From: Blastocatellia bacterium
GTDB lineage: Bacteria; Acidobacteriota; Blastocatellia; Chloracidobacteriales; JADJPF01
Assembly: GCA_023265235.1 (NCBI GenBank)
Contig: JAHFUF010000042.1
Span: 1 to 8,708 of the forward strand
Length of the DNA: 8,708 nucleotides
Direction: 5' to 3'
Made by a program: the position numbers and the translations under genes. The stretch's first letter is position 1, and each line of letters starts with the position of its first letter. Positions 6,633 through 8,708 of this stretch are shown one piece after another. A model generated the notes under the pieces. The model was not told the DNA's origin and made no database searches. It saw only the letters and a program-made list of their open reading frames with translations.

Positions 6633-6716
6633 AGGGCGAACAGTTCGCCCCTACTGCTATTAATTACAATCGTTTGGATTTTCCACCACGTTTTTTACCT
6701 AAATCTTTGCTAGGTA
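6633..6716. repeat. Upstream copy of the 84-bp tandem duplication, overlapping the vWA 3' end
   Basis: This copy includes the last 17 codons and the stop of the vWA gene (6664-6716) and the palindrome GGGCGAACAGTTCGCCC (6634-6650). Since the unit is partly coding, this copy holds the original gene end. The near identity of the two copies points to a recent duplication by slippage or by misalignment at the palindrome. Confidence 0.9.
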
Positions 6717-8157
6717 GTCCACTACCTTCAATTTTGGTCAGTGCTGTAGCAGAAGCACTAGTAGCTAGACCTTCTAGGGCTTTCCTAGTTTGACCTTGGC
6801 GTATTTCTGTTTGACCTCGACCTTGCATATCTACTAGGTAAGTATCTAGATCGGAAGTGCCTTCTACTAAGGCTAATGCTCCTAGCATTACATCTACAAT
6901 TCCTTGAGGATCGTCAATAAGTAAAATGTTTTCTGGTGGAATTACACTAGCCCATTGACGTTTAATAGTTGCATCATCATAGCCTGCATATTTGTCTTCC
7001 TCACCTGCGCTTATTGGGCGTAGGTTTGGATCATAGGTAAACTCATAAACATCAACATTACTTTCTGAGCCAAATTTACCAGCAAGTGTTTGTCCTTCAA
7101 AATGCTTAACTTCTCCGTTTATCTCAAGTTCTACCTTAAAATGTGTTGGAGCTTGACTTCTTTCATGAAAGCGATAATTTTGGACATAAACTTGATAACG
7201 CCCTTTTTTAGCATCGCCTTTTTTCCAGCGAATGTTTTCTACAGGCTTAGTAGTTTCACCACTCACGTTCATATCCACATCTAGCCAGCCTCCACAAGGA
7301 GCGCGTTTGTCACCATAATAAATATGATATCCTGCTGGTGTAACTATATGTAAATCAAGGTCATTACGGTTATTCCATAGAAGTGAAGCACGAATATCTA
7401 CGCCTTCATAAAGCCCGCCTGCGGCCTCAACCCGTTTTTTGATTTCTGCGTCAATATCACCTTTTCTTTCTTGCCAAGTTTTTTGTGGATAGATAAAAAA
7501 AACCTGATATTTTTCTTGTAGCTCAGCAAAAATTTGTGATGCAGGAACGTCTTCTGCTACATCATCGCCTATGTAGTTTTTGATATGGTTTTTATCAATT
7601 TTGTTATAAAAACCTTCATCACCTACAAAAAAGAAATACCCTCTCTTACCTCGTGCAATAGAATCTAGTATTGAATGCTTAGCAAAATAATAGGCTACTA
7701 ATTCGTAAGATTCTTGCCCAGTGCCGCCACCACCTTCTTCTAACCAAATTTTGCTTAATGTCTCATCTAATCGGTTATCAGACTCAAATTGTCCGACTTG
7801 AATTGGTGCATTATCTGAATTAGCGTCACCAATAGCAGAAAAGCTTACCTCTGGATCAGGAACATAGCCTTTTAGGATTATTTGACCTATAAACATAGGG
7901 AGTTTGCTATAAATGACTTTTGCATCATCACCACGAGAGCGCGTAACATCCATTGCTACAACAATTGGGGTTGTGAGTGGATGTTGTGGAGAGTCTCGAC
8001 ATTCTCGTTTTCTGCCTTTAACATTTAAATCAGCATGGCACTCACGCCGATTGGTTGCAGCATTAGGATCTGAGCTATACCCTTGATAAGTAAAGACTTC
8101 TTGTTGAGTTGAACGACTTCGTTCACCTACATCACCATCATAATATCCTCCACCCAT
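6664..8157 (-). CDS. vWA-domain protein (TerY-like context) with a nested YfaP/DUF2135-like domain
   Basis: The 497-residue cytoplasmic protein starts MGGGYYDGD, which I recall as the usual start of a vWA family with a RDSxxHP segment before the domain. The ATG at 8157 is set by AAGGAG six bases upstream; a longer TTG start at 8184 would read through that site. The vWA fold starts near residue 62. Its metal site (MIDAS) reads DVTRS (Asp70, Thr72, Ser74), then GGGGTGQE (142-149), then FVGDE with Asp180. The first motif is more usually DVTGSM, so two Arg residues enter here. After FFIYPQ (220-225) comes a beta-rich insert at about 254-376 with LLWNNRNDLDLHI, GGWLDVD and a YQVYVQNY strand, resembling the DUF2135 domain of YfaP. 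The vWA pattern then seems to resume (WASVIPPENILLIDDP, about 402-417). The C-terminus is Lys/Arg-rich. Such proteins act as metal-dependent protein-binding scaffolds; the partner here may be the adjacent kinase-like protein. Confidence 0.92.
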   Translation of the reverse strand: MGGGYYDGDVGERSRSTQQEVFTYQGYSSDPNAATNRRECHADLNVKGRKRECRDSPQHPLTTPIVVAMDVTRSRGDDAKVIYSKLPMFIGQIILKGYVPDPEVSFSAIGDANSDNAPIQVGQFESDNRLDETLSKIWLEEGGGGTGQESYELVAYYFAKHSILDSIARGKRGYFFFVGDEGFYNKIDKNHIKNYIGDDVAEDVPASQIFAELQEKYQVFFIYPQKTWQERKGDIDAEIKKRVEAAGGLYEGVDIRASLLWNNRNDLDLHIVTPAGYHIYYGDKRAPCGGWLDVDMNVSGETTKPVENIRWKKGDAKKGRYQVYVQNYRFHERSQAPTHFKVELEINGEVKHFEGQTLAGKFGSESNVDVYEFTYDPNLRPISAGEEDKYAGYDDATIKRQWASVIPPENILLIDDPQGIVDVMLGALALVEGTSDLDTYLVDMQGRGQTEIRQGQTRKALEGLATSASATALTKIEGSGLPSKDLGKKRGGKSKRL

Positions 8158-8163
8158 AGTGGT

Positions 8164-8169
8164 CTCCTT
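8164..8169 (-). promoter_or_regulatory. Shine-Dalgarno of the vWA gene, deciding the start
   Basis: Read on the minus strand this is AAGGAG, six bases before the ATG at 8157. It is the clearest ribosome binding site in the window and argues against the longer TTG start at 8184. Confidence 0.85.
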
Positions 8170-8184
8170 TCTTATAAGAAACAA

Positions 8185-8206
8185 AGGGCGAACAGTTTGC
8201 CCTTAC
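8185..8206. repeat. Third copy of the GGGCGAAC palindrome
   Basis: GGGCGAACAGTTTGCCC (8186-8202) differs by one base from the copy at 6634-6650, and is followed by TTAC where the others have CTAC. It sits in the 45-base gap between the kinase-like and vWA genes and abuts the kinase stop codon (8203-8205). The mismatch in the stem becomes a G-U pair on the plus strand and an A-C mismatch on the minus strand. Confidence 0.75.
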
Positions 8207-8708
8207 ATTTTAAATTCTAAGAATTTCTTTGGCCCCCACAACTCCACAATCAATTTAGTTAATTGTTCATGCATTTCCCAAGCGTCTTGGGCACGTTGCA
8301 GTGGGCTAGGTAACACAAAATACTTAATAAATCGGCGTAAACGCTCATCAACTGTATTAGGAATTGAATTAGTTTTAACATCTCCACCTAAGAGAAAAAT
8401 CATACATTTACCAATAGAATAAAGGTCAGAAGATGGAATGGGTTTTTTACGCTCTGCTACTTCTGGAGCACTATAGTCTTCATTAAAAACCTTAAAGCCA
8501 TCTCCTGTTTGAAAAGGATTTACGGCAGCATATGACCAATCAATTAAGCATAAATTATGATCTTTTGGCCTAATCATTACGTGTGCTGGTTCTATATTAC
8601 CGTGTACAACACCTTTACTATGGGCAAAACCTGCGATGCTAAGTAACCGACCAAACATCCAAACCATATGTTTTTCAGGTATGCCATCTTTGTATTTTTC
8701 ATGTACTG
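8203..8708 (-). CDS. Ser/Thr-kinase-fold protein, probable pseudokinase (partial, runs off the right edge)
   Basis: About 167 residues are visible. The frame stays open upstream of the internal Met at 8667, so the N-lobe lies outside the window. The C-lobe is clear: a helix with FGRLLSIAGFAH, the catalytic-loop position HGNIEPAH, then LIDWSYA in place of the DFG segment, YSAPEV (APE motif) and SSDLYSIGK (helix F with its Asp). The catalytic loop should read HRDxKPxN. Here the catalytic Asp is Asn (codon AAT at 8596-8598), Lys is Glu and the metal-binding Asn is His, so phosphotransfer by the usual route is unlikely. The Asp of DFG is kept as DWS, so nucleotide binding may persist. It is the first visible gene of the operon and lies 45 bases before the vWA gene. 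Kinase-vWA pairs recall the TerY-P module; a PP2C phosphatase would be expected nearby, outside this window. The rest of the protein cannot be judged. Confidence 0.85.
   Translation of the reverse strand, partial: VHEKYKDGIPEKHMVWMFGRLLSIAGFAHSKGVVHGNIEPAHVMIRPKDHNLCLIDWSYAAVNPFQTGDGFKVFNEDYSAPEVAERKKPIPSSDLYSIGKCMIFLLGGDVKTNSIPNTVDERLRRFIKYFVLPSPLQRAQDAWEMHEQLTKLIVELWGPKKFLEFKM

Noticed and set aside
6519..6713. Plus-strand open frame across the vWA tail duplication
   Set aside because: It is produced by the 84-bp repeat, is antisense to the vWA gene end, and its protein repeats itself without any recognisable domain.
6547..6716. CRISPR array or phage attachment sites from the direct repeat
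   Set aside because: There are only two units of 84 bp with a 2-base gap, the unit is largely a gene end, and no spacers, cas genes or integrase are present.
7090..7284. Plus-strand open frame opposite the vWA gene
   Set aside because: It is antisense to the DUF2135-like domain coding region with no supporting features.
8158..8184. A TTG start at 8184 for the vWA gene, nine codons longer
   Set aside because: The clear AAGGAG at 8164-8169 is six bases before the ATG at 8157, and the extra codons would run through it. The family start MGGG also fits the ATG.
8159..8422. Plus-strand open frame opposite the kinase-like gene
   Set aside because: It is antisense to conserved kinase C-lobe sequence, and no family is recognisable.

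Overview
This 8.7 kb window is bacterial, AT-rich (roughly 36% GC by eye) and almost entirely coded on the minus strand. A signal-peptide-bearing, Slt70-type lytic transglycosylase points to a diderm (Gram-negative-type) host. I cannot fix the phylum. The Slt protein, the vWA/kinase pair and the dispersed GTAGGGGC-type palindromes would fit an uncultured low-GC lineage such as some Acidobacteriota, but this is a guess. The esterase at 237-1133 looks more like a Bacteroidota gene and may be a later arrival.

Layout, left to right. A small zinc-ribbon protein gene lies on the plus strand at 6-203 and may be cut by the window edge. It converges on a secreted alpha/beta-hydrolase esterase (237-1133, minus) that follows a large TPR/lytic transglycosylase gene (1177-3696, minus). 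A non-coding stretch of about 440 bases (3697-4139) holds a hairpin, a perfect 12-bp inverted repeat spaced like the ends of a small mobile element, and a 12-bp palindrome.

The right half (4140-8708) looks like one minus-strand operon. In order of transcription it reads: a Ser/Thr-kinase-fold protein with a ruined catalytic loop (cut by the right edge), a von Willebrand A (vWA) protein with a YfaP/DUF2135-like domain nested inside it, a short pyruvate-kinase-like TIM barrel with no C-terminal domain, and an adenylosuccinate-synthetase-like enzyme in which the aspartate-binding loop has been replaced. The last two genes are 13 bases apart. The two wider gaps contain short palindromic repeats, and the 3' end of the vWA gene is duplicated in tandem together with one of these palindromes.

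A vWA protein beside a kinase-fold protein recalls the TerY-P type modules described from tellurite-resistance (Ter) gene neighbourhoods. The two enzymes are paralogues of central nucleotide and phosphoenolpyruvate enzymes, with active sites partly kept and partly changed. My inference is that the operon makes or senses a modified nucleotide-like metabolite under control of the vWA/pseudokinase pair. No substrate can be read from the sequence. This operon is the most interesting content of the window.
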